DNA of 34,453 nucleotides, taken from assembly GCA_902812345.1 (NCBI GenBank), contig CADDZM010000021.1, forward strand, positions 1 through 34,453. Direction: 5' to 3'. A model generated the notes under the pieces. It was not told the origin of the DNA. It saw only the letters and a program-made list of their open reading frames with translations, and searched no databases. This DNA comes from Chloroflexota bacterium (lineage in GTDB: Bacteria; Chloroflexota; Chloroflexia; Chloroheliales; Chloroheliaceae). Positions 8,194-16,566 of the stretch are shown here, piece after piece. Numbering within the stretch: position 1 is the first letter of the stretch; the number at the start of each line of letters is the position of its first letter. A program made the translations under genes and the position numbers.

Positions 8194-9111
8194 TTAAACC
8201 GGTTTCACCATTAAAAGCTGATAGGTGCCCTTGTAGGCAAAGCGGTAGAGCCGGTACAACGGGCCGAGCAGGCCGCTCTTTTGCAGCGCCCCGGCAACTT
8301 TGGCTTTCCAGCCTTTAGCCGAATTGAGTTTGGTCCGGGCTGTTGAAGGCGCGGCTGTCAGCCCCCATTCCAGTTCGCCCATTTCAAGCGTTTTCGAGAA
8401 GCCGTACCGCGCGGCCAGTTTCGGTAACTGCCCATAGCGGAAATAGTGCATTTCCTCAAGGGTCTGGCGGTCAGAGAAGCGCGAATTATCTTTAAAGCGG
8501 CGGGTCAGTTTGAGGTAAGGCGTCGCCAGGGGGCGCGGGAGCCAGTTCACGCCGCGTACGTGGTAGTGCGGGTCGTTAAAAGCAAAACGGTTAATAGCCG
8601 TAATATAAAGCAGCCCGCCCGGTTTGAGGCAGCGGTTAGCTTCGGCCAGCAAGTCCTGGGGCCGCTGGACGTGTTCGAGAACATCCATGCAGACGATAAT
8701 ATCAAAAAAGCTGCCTTCAAACGGCAGGTGTTCGCCGCCGCCGTTGACCGGGCTGAGTTGCAAATCATAACGCTGGCCGCGCAGGCGGGTAATTCGGCAG
8801 TAAGCGGGATTATAGTCGTAGGGCTGAACGACAGCGCCTTCACGGGCCAGGGCCACGCTCAGACCACCCATGCCACAGCCCAGGTCGAGAACGCGCAGCC
8901 CTTTAAGGGTCCGGTCCTTACCGGCCACGCTTATAAAAAGCCGCAAGATTTCCAGGGTGCGTTTTTGTTTGGTCTCCTGCCAGAGCCGGCCGTTGCGCCA
9001 TTTCTCAAAGTCGGGCCGCCAGCGCATATGCTCCAACCAGGGGTCAATCGCCTCGGCCAGTTGCCGGTCTATTTCCGGGTGGGCCTGCCCGCCTGCCTCT
9101 AAAGTTTGCAA
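8194..9111 (-). CDS. SAM-dependent class I methyltransferase (UbiG/Methyltransf_11-like)
   Basis: A 305-residue methyltransferase with motif I VLDLGCGMGGLS (74-85), an acidic residue ending strand 2 (PYDYNP, Asp99) and the DIIVCMDVLEHV post-motif (137-148), then CLKPGGLLYI. The long C-terminal part (about residue 165 on) carries aromatic and basic segments and may bind the acceptor. Pairing with a GT4 gene two bases downstream suggests modification of the same glycan or lipid-linked product. The start is a TTG preceded by CAGGAGAA with a long 13-base A/T-rich spacer, an arrangement also seen at tpiA. The next in-frame Met is at residue 29, so a shorter start is possible. Confidence 0.85.
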   Translation of the reverse strand: MQTLEAGGQAHPEIDRQLAEAIDPWLEHMRWRPDFEKWRNGRLWQETKQKRTLEILRLFISVAGKDRTLKGLRVLDLGCGMGGLSVALAREGAVVQPYDYNPAYCRITRLRGQRYDLQLSPVNGGGEHLPFEGSFFDIIVCMDVLEHVQRPQDLLAEANRCLKPGGLLYITAINRFAFNDPHYHVRGVNWLPRPLATPYLKLTRRFKDNSRFSDRQTLEEMHYFRYGQLPKLAARYGFSKTLEMGELEWGLTAAPSTARTKLNSAKGWKAKVAGALQKSGLLGPLYRLYRFAYKGTYQLLMVKPV

Positions 9112-9155
9112 ATCTTTTTAAATTCTCCTGTTAGCTTGCTTTTCCTATCCGGCCA

Positions 9156-9164
9156 ATTATAGCA
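9156..9164 (-). promoter_or_regulatory. Extended -10 promoter of the methyltransferase-GT4 operon
   Basis: The minus strand reads TGCTATAAT, ending at 9156, about 45 bases before the TTG start at 9111. No good -35 lies at 16-18 bp, consistent with an extended -10 promoter. Confidence 0.55.
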
Positions 9165-9229
9165 GAAAGCGTTACACGTAAAGGTTGAACGGGGACGAAA
9201 ACTGTTAATTAGCCTCATCCCTATTTTTT

Positions 9230-9268
9230 GGCAACGCGACGAGATTCCTCTACCAGGCCCGGAATGAC
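9230..9268. repeat. Candidate copy of a dispersed GTCATTCC...GGAATCTC intergenic repeat
   Basis: On the minus strand the sequence runs GTCATTCC, then a short G/C-rich middle, then GGAATCTC and CGTCGCGTTGCC. The two ATTCC/GGAAT arms form an imperfect dyad (9241-9248 and 9261-9268). The layout is reminiscent of an interspersed repeat found between genes in many bacteria. Only one copy was noticed in this window, so the assignment rests on recollection. Confidence 0.35.
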
Positions 9269-9280
9269 AAAAACCACTGC

Positions 9281-10126
9281 CTACTGGCCGCTGAATACTT
9301 TTTCCGGCTGACAGGTCGGGCAGTAATACGTCCCGCGCTGGCCGACCACGATTTTTTCAATTGTCGTCCCGCAGTTGCGGCAGGGTTGTTTAGCCCGGTC
9401 GTGGACGAAAAGAATCTCCTGGTTGCGGCCTTTGTTGCCTTCGCCGTCCAGGTAATCGCTAAGGGTTGTGCCCCGGTTTTCGATGCCGGTGTTCAAGACC
9501 TGGCGGATGGCGTGGTATAACTTTTCTCGCTCGGTATCGGTCAGGCTCTGGGCGGTGCGCTGGGGATTGAGGCCGCTCACAAAAAGCGCCTCGTTGACAT
9601 AGATGTTGCCCAGCCCGACCAGCAAATCCTGGTTCAAGAGCAGCGATTTCAGGTTGCCTTTGCGGGGCCGCATGATTTCCTGGAAATCTCCCGGTGTAAA
9701 GCTATCCAGGAGCGGTTCCGGTCCCAGTTTGCCCAACAACCCGGTCAGTTCGGCCTGACCCAGAAAGAGATAGACCCGGCCAAACTTTCGCAGGTCCGTA
9801 AAGCGCAGTTCGGTGCCGTCCGTAAAGCCAATGACCACGTGGGTATATTTATCGGCAGGCGCGCCCTGCTGGCGGAAGAAAAGGTTGCCGGTCATCTTGC
9901 GGTGAAAGACCAGGAACTTTTCGTTGGTCAGGTTCATAATAATATATTTGGCGCGGCGCTCCAGGCCCAGGATTTGTTCTCCGGCCAGGAGTTGGCTTAG
10001 AATTTCGGGCGGGTGCGTTTGAATCATGCGGGGCCAATCGGCGTAGGTTACTTTATCAATAGTTTTGCCCGGCAGATGCTGGCGCAAATCCCGGACGGTA
10101 GTTTCTACTTCTGGTAATTCAGGCAT
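9281..10126 (-). CDS. mutM: Formamidopyrimidine-DNA glycosylase (Fpg/MutM)
   Basis: Base-excision repair glycosylase and AP lyase removing 8-oxoguanine and formamidopyrimidines. The mature protein must begin with Pro2, the Schiff-base nucleophile, so the start is the ATG at 10126 (MPELPEVETTVRDL), giving 281 residues; the frame is open further upstream to a TTG at 10243 but that extension has no family counterpart. Other marks are Glu3, the helix-two-turn-helix region LLLNQDLLVGLGNIYVNEAL and the C-terminal zinc finger C-x2-C...C-x2-C (CRNCGTT to YYCPTCQP). AAAGGAA lies about 14 bases upstream of the ATG, a weak site. The leader from the predicted promoter (10264-10272) is about 130 bases and contains tandem palindromes. 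Confidence 0.95.
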   Translation of the reverse strand: MPELPEVETTVRDLRQHLPGKTIDKVTYADWPRMIQTHPPEILSQLLAGEQILGLERRAKYIIMNLTNEKFLVFHRKMTGNLFFRQQGAPADKYTHVVIGFTDGTELRFTDLRKFGRVYLFLGQAELTGLLGKLGPEPLLDSFTPGDFQEIMRPRKGNLKSLLLNQDLLVGLGNIYVNEALFVSGLNPQRTAQSLTDTEREKLYHAIRQVLNTGIENRGTTLSDYLDGEGNKGRNQEILFVHDRAKQPCRNCGTTIEKIVVGQRGTYYCPTCQPEKVFSGQ

Positions 10127-10238
10127 AAAAGTTTTAAAAATTCCTTTAATTTTAAGCCGTGTTAGTGGGTCCGGCGCTCTATCCGGCCCGGCTACAGCCA
10201 GGGAGGCAGGTTTGAGAACCGGAAAAGGTTTTGGACCG

Positions 10239-10261
10239 CCCAAGATTGGGCCAACATTGGG
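10239..10261. promoter_or_regulatory. Tandem CCCAA-N2-TTGGG palindromes over the mutM transcription start
   Basis: CCCAAGATTGGG (10239-10250) is directly followed by CCAACATTGG (10251-10260) and another G: two adjacent dyads with CCAA/TTGG arms and 2-bp centres, 12 bp apart. They sit just downstream of the mutM -10 element and would overlap its start site, a typical repressor position. Confidence 0.45.
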
Positions 10262-10263
10262 AA

Positions 10264-10272
10264 ATTATAGCA
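10264..10272 (-). promoter_or_regulatory. Extended -10 promoter of mutM
   Basis: The minus strand reads TGCTATAAT, ending at 10264. No consensus -35 was found at normal spacing. The predicted start is near 10257, giving a leader of about 130 bases to the Pro2-defining ATG. Confidence 0.55.
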
Positions 10273-10296
10273 TATTTGACACAAAAAGAGGTCTCA

Positions 10297-10318
10297 AACT
10301 GTGATAAAACCCACAGTT
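10297..10318. repeat. 7-bp dyad AACTGTG-N8-CACAGTT
   Basis: AACTGTG (10297-10303) and CACAGTT (10312-10318) are perfect reverse complements separated by eight A/C-rich bases. It could be a transcription factor site between the divergent mutM and kinase promoters; there is no T run for a terminator. Confidence 0.4.
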
Positions 10319-10335
10319 CCAGACGGTGCCAAAAG

Positions 10336-10403
10336 GCCATAATTGTGTTAAAGTTTAGTAGAAAAATTCCAACTTTCCCTTTAAACTTTTCCGCAATTAT
10401 GGC
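10336..10403. repeat. 22-bp imperfect inverted repeat with 24-bp loop
   Basis: Arms 10336-10357 and 10382-10403: the outer 10 bases (GCCATAATTG / CAATTATGGC) are a perfect inverted repeat, and the inner AAAGTTTA / TAAACTTT also pairs, giving 19 of 22 matches. The loop is 10358-10381. It lies 100 bp upstream of the hybrid kinase and encodes nothing recognisable. Confidence 0.6.
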
Positions 10404-10491
10404 GGTACGCAGGTAACTTTTAACCTGAGAAATATGGTTAGCGGCAGCGGAAATTTTATTAAGTCAACCTGGGTCAGGGTAAGTAAACAGT

Positions 10492-10497
10492 TATAAT
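10492..10497 (+). promoter_or_regulatory. -10 element of the hybrid kinase gene, possible leaderless start
   Basis: TATAAT ends seven bases before the ATG at 10505, so transcription would begin at or next to the start codon. No Shine-Dalgarno sequence is present in the A/T-rich bases before the ATG, and no clear -35 is visible. Confidence 0.45.
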
Positions 10498-10504
10498 ACA
10501 AATA

Positions 10505-13500
10505 ATGAAATTTTTATTTAATCCCGCCATAAAACTAATGAACCGGTTGAGATACCGGCAGAAGTTTGTTTTAATTACCTTGCTGCTGGTCGCGCCGCTG
10601 GCGATGGTCCTTTTTCTATTGATTTCAAGTATTGACGAAGGCACCACCATGGCCCAGAGTGAGCTTGAAGGCACACGCTACCTGCGCCCCTTGCGTCAAC
10701 TGCTTGAACACCTGCCCGAAGAAAAAATCCTGGCGACCGGCGTGGTGGGCGGCAACCAGGCTTTGAAACCGCAGGCGGTAGCTAAACAGGCCCAGGTTGC
10801 CCAGGATTTCGCGGCTCTCAAACAGGTGGACGACAACCTCGGCCAGAAACTTGGCACGACCAACCAGTATGTCAATTTGTACTCAAGCTGGAACCGCCTC
10901 CGTGAGGTGGGCTTTACCCTTGACCTCAAAACCTCTGTAGACTCCTACAATCTCTTAATCAGCAGCACCCGCTCCCTGATAAGCCAGGTTGGCGACAATT
11001 CCAGGCTGATTCTCGACCCGAACCTGGATTCAAGCTATCTCAAAAATACCGTGCTGGTTACGCTGCCGGAATCCCAGGATTTGTTGGCCCAGGCCCGGTT
11101 TACCGGCCAAGACTCTATTTCCAAGCAAGTCCTTACTTCCAACGAACGCGCCCAGTTAATCGTGCTTTACGGCCTTATCAAATCCAACCGTGAAGCGACT
11201 ATCCAGGCCATGGACACCGCTTTCAAAAACAACCCTGAAGGCACCCTGGTCCCGGCCCTTAAAAGCCTGGTCGAAGCTTATGACGCTTCCAGCAGCCAGA
11301 TGCTTGAGATGCTTAACTCGGAACTCATAAACAGGGCCGTCCTTACTATCCCGGCGGTTACTTACTCCGAAAAAGTAAACGATACCCTCAAAAAAGACTT
11401 TACGCTGTGGGACCACTCGACCGACGAACTGGACAGCCTGCTTCACCACCGCATTGACGATTACAATTTCCGCAAAATGCTGTCGCTGTTCTTCACCCTG
11501 GCCGTGCTGCTGCTGGTCTTTTACCTGCTGGAAGGTTTCTACCGGGCTATTATTGGAACGGTCAGCAACCTGGAAGCGGCTTCCCGCCGTATGGTTTCGG
11601 GCAACGTCCAGGAGAAGGTAAACCTGGACAACCGCGACGAACTGGGGCAGGTCGCCAACTCTTTTAACAAAATCGCAATCGCTATGGTCTCGTCCAGCGC
11701 CTACCGCCAGGCGGTGGTGGATAGCGCCGTGGACGGCATAATGACGATTGACGAGGAGGGGACGCTGGTCTCTTTCAACCCGGCCGCCGAGAAAATCTTT
11801 GGCTATCCGGGCGGTCAGATTATCGGCCAGCCTATCTCCGACCTTATTCCGCCGCCTTTCGAGGAACAGTATAAAAATGTCGGGCCGGGCCGGGAAGTGG
11901 TCGGAAAACGCTTTGATGGCTCGTTCTTCCCGATGGATCTGGCGGTGGGCGAGATGCGCCTGGGCAATAAAACAACCTACATCGGGATTGCCCGCGACAT
12001 TACGTTACGCAAACGCAGCGAGAATTTGCTGGCGGTTCAAAACAAAATCACCCGCGTCCTGGCCGAGGCCAACACTATCACCGAAGCCACACCCCGCCTG
12101 CTGGAAGTTATTGGGGAGGGTTTAGACTGGAATATTGGGGCGGTCTGGCGGCTCGACCCTGGCGCAAATGTACTGCGCTGTGTCAATGTCTGGTATCCGG
12201 CGAACCGCTCCGCCGATTTCCGCGAATTTGACACACTCACCCGCAAAATGGTTTTCACAAAGGATATGGGCTTGCCGGGCCGGGTCTGGGTCGCTGAGCA
12301 ACCGGTCTGGGTCAGCACGGATGCCGTCATTGACGCTAAAACCCGGTTTCCGCGCGCCACTCTGGCTAAAAAGCTGGGCCTGCGCGGGGCTTTTGCCTTC
12401 CCTATTATGGGCGGTTCCGCTTTCCTGGGCGTTATAGAGTTTTCCAACCAGGAAATCAATGAGCCGGACCAGGACCTTCTACGCATGATTGCGGCTATCG
12501 GCAACCAGGTCGGCCAGTTTATGGTTCGCAAATGGGCCGAGGAAGAACAGTTGCGCCTGGCAAACAATATCCGCCTGCTGCTTGAGTCGACCGGCGAGGG
12601 CATTTTCGGCATGGACCTGGAAGGCCGGTGTACTTTTATTAACCAGGCGGCCTGCGTTATGCTCGGCTACCAGGCGGATAATGTTCTCGGGCTGAAAATG
12701 CACGATTTAATCCACGCCCACTCGAACGGCTCGGTCGCTAGCTGCCCGATTAACAAGGCCGCCTATTCCGCCCATAGTTTCCGCTTCGAGGATGAAAACT
12801 TGCGCCGCAAGGATGGCTCACTTTTCCCGGTTGAATATTCGTCCTACCCCATTAACGAGGCGGGGAAAGTCACCGGGACGGTCGTCACATTTGTGGACAT
12901 TACCGAGCGCAAGCAGGCCGAGGAAGCCCGCCACAAGGCCGAGGCGAACTATCGCACCATCTTTGAGAACGCCCTGGAAGGTATTTACCAGACCACGCCG
13001 GAGGGCAAGTATCTAAGCGCCAACCCGGCCCAGGCCCGTATTTTCGGCTACAGCACTCCCCAGGAATTAATGTCCGGTGTAAACGACGTGGGCCGCCAGC
13101 ATTACGCCGACCCGCGCCGCCGCGAAGAGATTGTTAATTTAATTCAAAAAAACGGCTATATCCAGGACTACGAGGTTGAGGTTTACGACCGCTACGGCCA
13201 GGTACTCTGGGTTTCGGAGAACGCCCGCGCCGTCTACGACGAAAACCACAGGCTGTTGCGCTACGAGGGCAGTATCCAGGATATAACCGAACGAAAAAGG
13301 GTTGACGAAGAGTTGCGCCGGGCCAAAGAAGCCGCCGAGGCCGCTAACCGCTCGAAAAGCACCTTCCTGGCAAATATGAGCCACGAATTACGCACGCCGC
13401 TTAACGCCATTATCGGCTATGGCGAAATGCTGCAAGAGGAAGCCGCCGAGGAAGGTTTAACCCGTTTTGCCAGGGATTTAACCAAGATTCATACCGCCGG

Positions 13501-14857
13501 GCGGCATCTGCTTTCGCTGATTAACGACATTCTCGATTTGTCGAAAATCGAGGCGGGCAAAATGGAACTTTACCTCGAAGACTTTAACCTGGCGGTGGTC
13601 CTCAAAGAGGTAGTCTCGACAGCCCAACCCCTGGCCGAAAAAAACCATAACTTCCTGCAACTGGTGGTTGACCCGAATATTGGCCCTATGCGGGCCGACC
13701 TGACCAAAGTGCGCCAGATTTTGTTCAATCTTCTGAGCAACGCTTTCAAGTTTACCGAGAATGGCGCGGTGACTTTGCAGGCTGTCCGGGAGCAGTCGGG
13801 CCGGCAGGACTGGATTGTCTTCATGGTCTCGGATACGGGCATCGGCCTGACCTATGAGCAGTTGAGCCGCCTGTTCCAGGCTTTCACCCAGGCCGACCCC
13901 TCAACCACCCGTAAATACGGCGGAACCGGCCTCGGCCTGGCAATTACACGCCGCTTTTGCGAGATGATGGGCGGCACGATTGACGCGGATAGCAAACCCG
14001 GCCAGGGCGCAACCTTTATCGTCAGGCTTCCGGCTCACCCCGGCGTAGACAACCCGGATATAAAGTCTCCCTTTGAGGCTCCCGGCGAGGAAGCCGGGAA
14101 GAACGGGCTGGTGGTCGTTGTGGATGATGACCCGCAGGTCTGCGAACTGCTGACCCGAACCCTGACCAGAGAGGGTTTGCGGGTAAAGACGGCTTTGAGC
14201 GGTCTGGAAGGTCTGCAACTTATCCGGGAATTGCGGCCCCAGGTAATTATTCTGGACGTAATGATGCCGGGCATGGATGGGTGGGCGGTCCTGGTCCAGT
14301 TGAAATCGGACCCGGCCCTGCTCGATATTCCGGTAATCATGCTGACCATCGTGGATGACAAGAAGATGGGCTATGCCCTCGGCGCGGCTGACTATATGAC
14401 CAAGCCGATTGACCGCGAACGGTTAATAATAATTTTGAAGAAGCACCTGCCGACCCCGGCCCTATCTTCGGTGCTGCTGGTTGAGGACGACCCGACCACC
14501 CGCGAGATGCTGCGCCGTTTGCTGGAAAAAGAAGGCTGGACGGTCAACGAGGCCGAGAACGGGCGAGTGGGCCTTGAACGGGTCCGGGAAAAGCGGCCCG
14601 GCCTGGTCTTGCTCGATTTGATGATGCCTGAGATGGACGGCTTCGGGTTCGTGGCGGAACTGCGCAAACGCGAAGAATGGCGGGATATCCCGGTGGTAGT
14701 GGTGACGGCCAAAGATATAACCGCCGAGGACCGGGCGCTCTTAAATGGCTCCGTCGAGAAGATATTGCAAAAAGGGGCTTATTCGAGGGAAAACTTGCTG
14801 AAGGAGGTCCGGGAACTGGTCGCGGCCTGCCTGCATAATCCAGTCCCTAAAGGGTAA
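10505..14857 (+). CDS. Membrane hybrid sensor histidine kinase with HAMP, PAS, GAF, PAS, PAS, HisKA, HATPase and two receiver domains
   Basis: A 1450-residue multidomain sensor. The order is TM1 (about 21-42), an extracytoplasmic helical sensor of about 280 residues, TM2 (about 324-343), HAMP (344-396), PAS1 (about 397-500, ending RDITLRKR), GAF (about 512-675), PAS2 (about 685-805), PAS3 (about 811-932), then HisKA with phospho-acceptor His960 in NMSHELRTPLNAIIGYGEML. The ATPase domain has the N box ILFNLLSNAFKFTENG, G1 DTGIG (1110-1114) and G2 GGTGLGLAI. Two tandem receivers follow with acidic pockets VVDDDP and VEDDP, phospho-acceptors Asp1251 (LDVMMPGMDGW) and Asp1371 (LDLMMPEMDGF) and conserved lysines near 1300 and 1423. 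No HPt or output domain is present, so a partner must be elsewhere. The ATG lacks a Shine-Dalgarno. It is convergent with the next gene, 14 bp apart. Confidence 0.94.
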   Translation: MKFLFNPAIKLMNRLRYRQKFVLITLLLVAPLAMVLFLLISSIDEGTTMAQSELEGTRYLRPLRQLLEHLPEEKILATGVVGGNQALKPQAVAKQAQVAQDFAALKQVDDNLGQKLGTTNQYVNLYSSWNRLREVGFTLDLKTSVDSYNLLISSTRSLISQVGDNSRLILDPNLDSSYLKNTVLVTLPESQDLLAQARFTGQDSISKQVLTSNERAQLIVLYGLIKSNREATIQAMDTAFKNNPEGTLVPALKSLVEAYDASSSQMLEMLNSELINRAVLTIPAVTYSEKVNDTLKKDFTLWDHSTDELDSLLHHRIDDYNFRKMLSLFFTLAVLLLVFYLLEGFYRAIIGTVSNLEAASRRMVSGNVQEKVNLDNRDELGQVANSFNKIAIAMVSSSAYRQAVVDSAVDGIMTIDEEGTLVSFNPAAEKIFGYPGGQIIGQPISDLIPPPFEEQYKNVGPGREVVGKRFDGSFFPMDLAVGEMRLGNKTTYIGIARDITLRKRSENLLAVQNKITRVLAEANTITEATPRLLEVIGEGLDWNIGAVWRLDPGANVLRCVNVWYPANRSADFREFDTLTRKMVFTKDMGLPGRVWVAEQPVWVSTDAVIDAKTRFPRATLAKKLGLRGAFAFPIMGGSAFLGVIEFSNQEINEPDQDLLRMIAAIGNQVGQFMVRKWAEEEQLRLANNIRLLLESTGEGIFGMDLEGRCTFINQAACVMLGYQADNVLGLKMHDLIHAHSNGSVASCPINKAAYSAHSFRFEDENLRRKDGSLFPVEYSSYPINEAGKVTGTVVTFVDITERKQAEEARHKAEANYRTIFENALEGIYQTTPEGKYLSANPAQARIFGYSTPQELMSGVNDVGRQHYADPRRREEIVNLIQKNGYIQDYEVEVYDRYGQVLWVSENARAVYDENHRLLRYEGSIQDITERKRVDEELRRAKEAAEAANRSKSTFLANMSHELRTPLNAIIGYGEMLQEEAAEEGLTRFARDLTKIHTAGRHLLSLINDILDLSKIEAGKMELYLEDFNLAVVLKEVVSTAQPLAEKNHNFLQLVVDPNIGPMRADLTKVRQILFNLLSNAFKFTENGAVTLQAVREQSGRQDWIVFMVSDTGIGLTYEQLSRLFQAFTQADPSTTRKYGGTGLGLAITRRFCEMMGGTIDADSKPGQGATFIVRLPAHPGVDNPDIKSPFEAPGEEAGKNGLVVVVDDDPQVCELLTRTLTREGLRVKTALSGLEGLQLIRELRPQVIILDVMMPGMDGWAVLVQLKSDPALLDIPVIMLTIVDDKKMGYALGAADYMTKPIDRERLIIILKKHLPTPALSSVLLVEDDPTTREMLRRLLEKEGWTVNEAENGRVGLERVREKRPGLVLLDLMMPEMDGFGFVAELRKREEWRDIPVVVVTAKDITAEDRALLNGSVEKILQKGAYSRENLLKEVRELVAACLHNPVPKG

Positions 14858-14871
14858 CTGCCGCCCCAGCT

Positions 14872-16563
14872 TTAACACCCACCTGGATTGGTAGCGCGTC
14901 CGCCCGGCAGTAGTTGCCAGACATCGTATTCGCCGCCCGGCAAATGTTCAGTCAGCACCTGGCGGTACTTGCCGGGAATCTGGGCCTGGACCACGTCCGG
15001 AATGAAATGGCCGTGCAAGATTATCAGGCTGAAGCAGCCGTTCTGGACCATCAGGGTTAATTCGCGGCTTTGCCACAGTTTAGCCTGGTTGTACACCAGG
15101 ATATTACTGGGGTTTGTAACAACTTCGTAGCCGTTCACCATCGCGAAACTGGCCTCCTCGGTCAGCACCGGCGGCTTTGAGGCTTTAACCAGGTCGGCGA
15201 TGCGCTGCCCGGCCTCTTTTTCGGCCTCAGTTGGGAGAGCGCCAAACAACACATAGTTGCCGCTATGCCCTTTTATAAGGTCTTTCCAGGGATGCGGCGT
15301 TTCAGGCGTGTGGTAAAAAATCACGTTTTGCAGCACCAGCAGCGCCACGACCGCGACCGCTAGCAGGCTGGAAAAGTTTAATTTCCCCGCCGGTCCGGTT
15401 TCTATTTCCGGCTCGTCAACTTCCGGGTGTTTCCTGACGCTTAAAAAGTTAAATCGGGTTAAGCTAAAGCCGCTTTTGAAAAACTGTCCGCTAAAAAGAG
15501 CCGCCCCAATCGCTACCGCCGCGATAGAAGAATAGAAATAAGTCTCGGCGGCCCCGAATTTCCCCACCAGCACCGAGCCGAGGGTCGTTGTCGCCAGGTA
15601 AAGCAGCCACAGACTTAACCGGGATTTTTGCCGGATAGTCTGCCAGGCGTACCCGGCAGCCAGCAGCAGCAACGGCGCGTGAGTCAGACCGTAGGCGGCC
15701 CACTGGTCCAGCAGTTGCCGTTTTATAAATTCGTTGATATTTACTTTTATCAGGTTAATGTAAAACTGGTGGGCGGTCAGAAGGTCGATTAGCAAAAAGA
15801 GGCCGCCCCCGACTGCCCCGAAGACCAGTCCGCACGCCACCGCCAGTTTAGGACGCCGCCACAGCAAAAACAAAAAGCCGGTTCCGACTGCGTCAATCGC
15901 CTGTTGCTTGGTATAGATAGCCGCCAGCAGCAGCACCAGCCCCAAAATTAACGGTTCCCAGTTTATTTGCGCCGCCGGGATAATTTTGCCGTCCGGCTCA
16001 ATCCGGTCTAACGCCAGCCCCAGGCAAAACAGCCCCCACGCTCCCAGCATCACCTGGGACACGTTAACCGTGGCGATAACGCCAAAAATATAGATATAGG
16101 GATTTGCCAGGACGAGCAAAACCCCCAGGGCGGTCGCGAAACGGTTGCGCCCGCTGTAACGCCAGACAATCGCGCCTGCTGCCGCCGCGAGGCCGAAGAC
16201 GCACAAATCGGCCAGCAACCGCCCCGCTAGCAGGCTCGGCCCGAAAAGCCACAGCAGCGGAATCATCATCACGAAATGGAAAGGCGGGTAATTTATATCA
16301 AAAAAGGGGTAATGGTTCAGGTCCAGGTACGGCCCCTGCCCGTGCAGCAGGAGCCAGGCGCTCCAGACGTTATGCCCTTCGCCCTGGTCGAGTTCCCAGG
16401 GGAAAGCCAGGGTTGCGCCCATAATCCGCAGCAGCGAAACGGTATAAAAAAGCAGTGGCAGCAGAAGGACTGCCGCCACCACTAATTTTACAACTTTTGG
16501 GTAAGGGAAGCCTCGCCCGGCCCTGGAATCGCCGGTAGAAGCCGCCCTTACGCCGGTGTTCAC
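14872..16563 (-). CDS. Polytopic membrane glycosyltransferase, GT-C type (PMT/ArnT-like or GT87-like)
   Basis: A 563-residue integral membrane protein with about ten hydrophobic segments and a C-terminal extramembrane tail (about 410-563). GT-C enzymes use lipid-phosphate sugars and carry an acidic motif in the first extracytoplasmic loop; here WELDQGEGHNVW (Asp59, Glu62) after TM1 fits that. The next loop, YLDLNHYPFFDINYPPFHF, is typical of DUF2029/PMT-like proteins. The start is a GTG with CAAGG just before it; a stronger AGGAGAAG lies 14-20 bases upstream, inside a small palindrome (16567-16579). The gene follows the secreted GH-A gene by 21 bp, so both are probably cotranscribed and act on the same surface glycan. 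The substrate is unknown. Confidence 0.8.
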   Translation of the reverse strand: MNTGVRAASTGDSRAGRGFPYPKVVKLVVAAVLLLPLLFYTVSLLRIMGATLAFPWELDQGEGHNVWSAWLLLHGQGPYLDLNHYPFFDINYPPFHFVMMIPLLWLFGPSLLAGRLLADLCVFGLAAAAGAIVWRYSGRNRFATALGVLLVLANPYIYIFGVIATVNVSQVMLGAWGLFCLGLALDRIEPDGKIIPAAQINWEPLILGLVLLLAAIYTKQQAIDAVGTGFLFLLWRRPKLAVACGLVFGAVGGGLFLLIDLLTAHQFYINLIKVNINEFIKRQLLDQWAAYGLTHAPLLLLAAGYAWQTIRQKSRLSLWLLYLATTTLGSVLVGKFGAAETYFYSSIAAVAIGAALFSGQFFKSGFSLTRFNFLSVRKHPEVDEPEIETGPAGKLNFSSLLAVAVVALLVLQNVIFYHTPETPHPWKDLIKGHSGNYVLFGALPTEAEKEAGQRIADLVKASKPPVLTEEASFAMVNGYEVVTNPSNILVYNQAKLWQSRELTLMVQNGCFSLIILHGHFIPDVVQAQIPGKYRQVLTEHLPGGEYDVWQLLPGGRATNPGGC

Positions 16564-16566
16564 CTT

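Larger units (their letters stand above)
10127..10504. other. Divergent control region between mutM and the hybrid kinase
   Basis: About 378 bp without a supported gene. In order it holds the mutM leader, tandem CCCAA/TTGGG palindromes (10239-10261), the mutM extended -10 (10264-10272), a 7-bp dyad (10297-10318), a 22-bp imperfect inverted repeat (10336-10403), and the TATAAT of the kinase promoter (10492-10497). The density of dyads is high for a region of this size. Confidence 0.6.

Noticed and set aside
8446-9102. 218-residue plus-strand frame opposite the methyltransferase
   Set aside because: It is the shadow of a gene with complete SAM-binding motifs, without a ribosome binding site or conserved features of its own.
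10127-10243. N-terminal extension of MutM to a TTG at 10243
   Set aside because: Fpg needs Pro directly after the initiator Met for catalysis, and MPELPEVE fixes the start at 10126.
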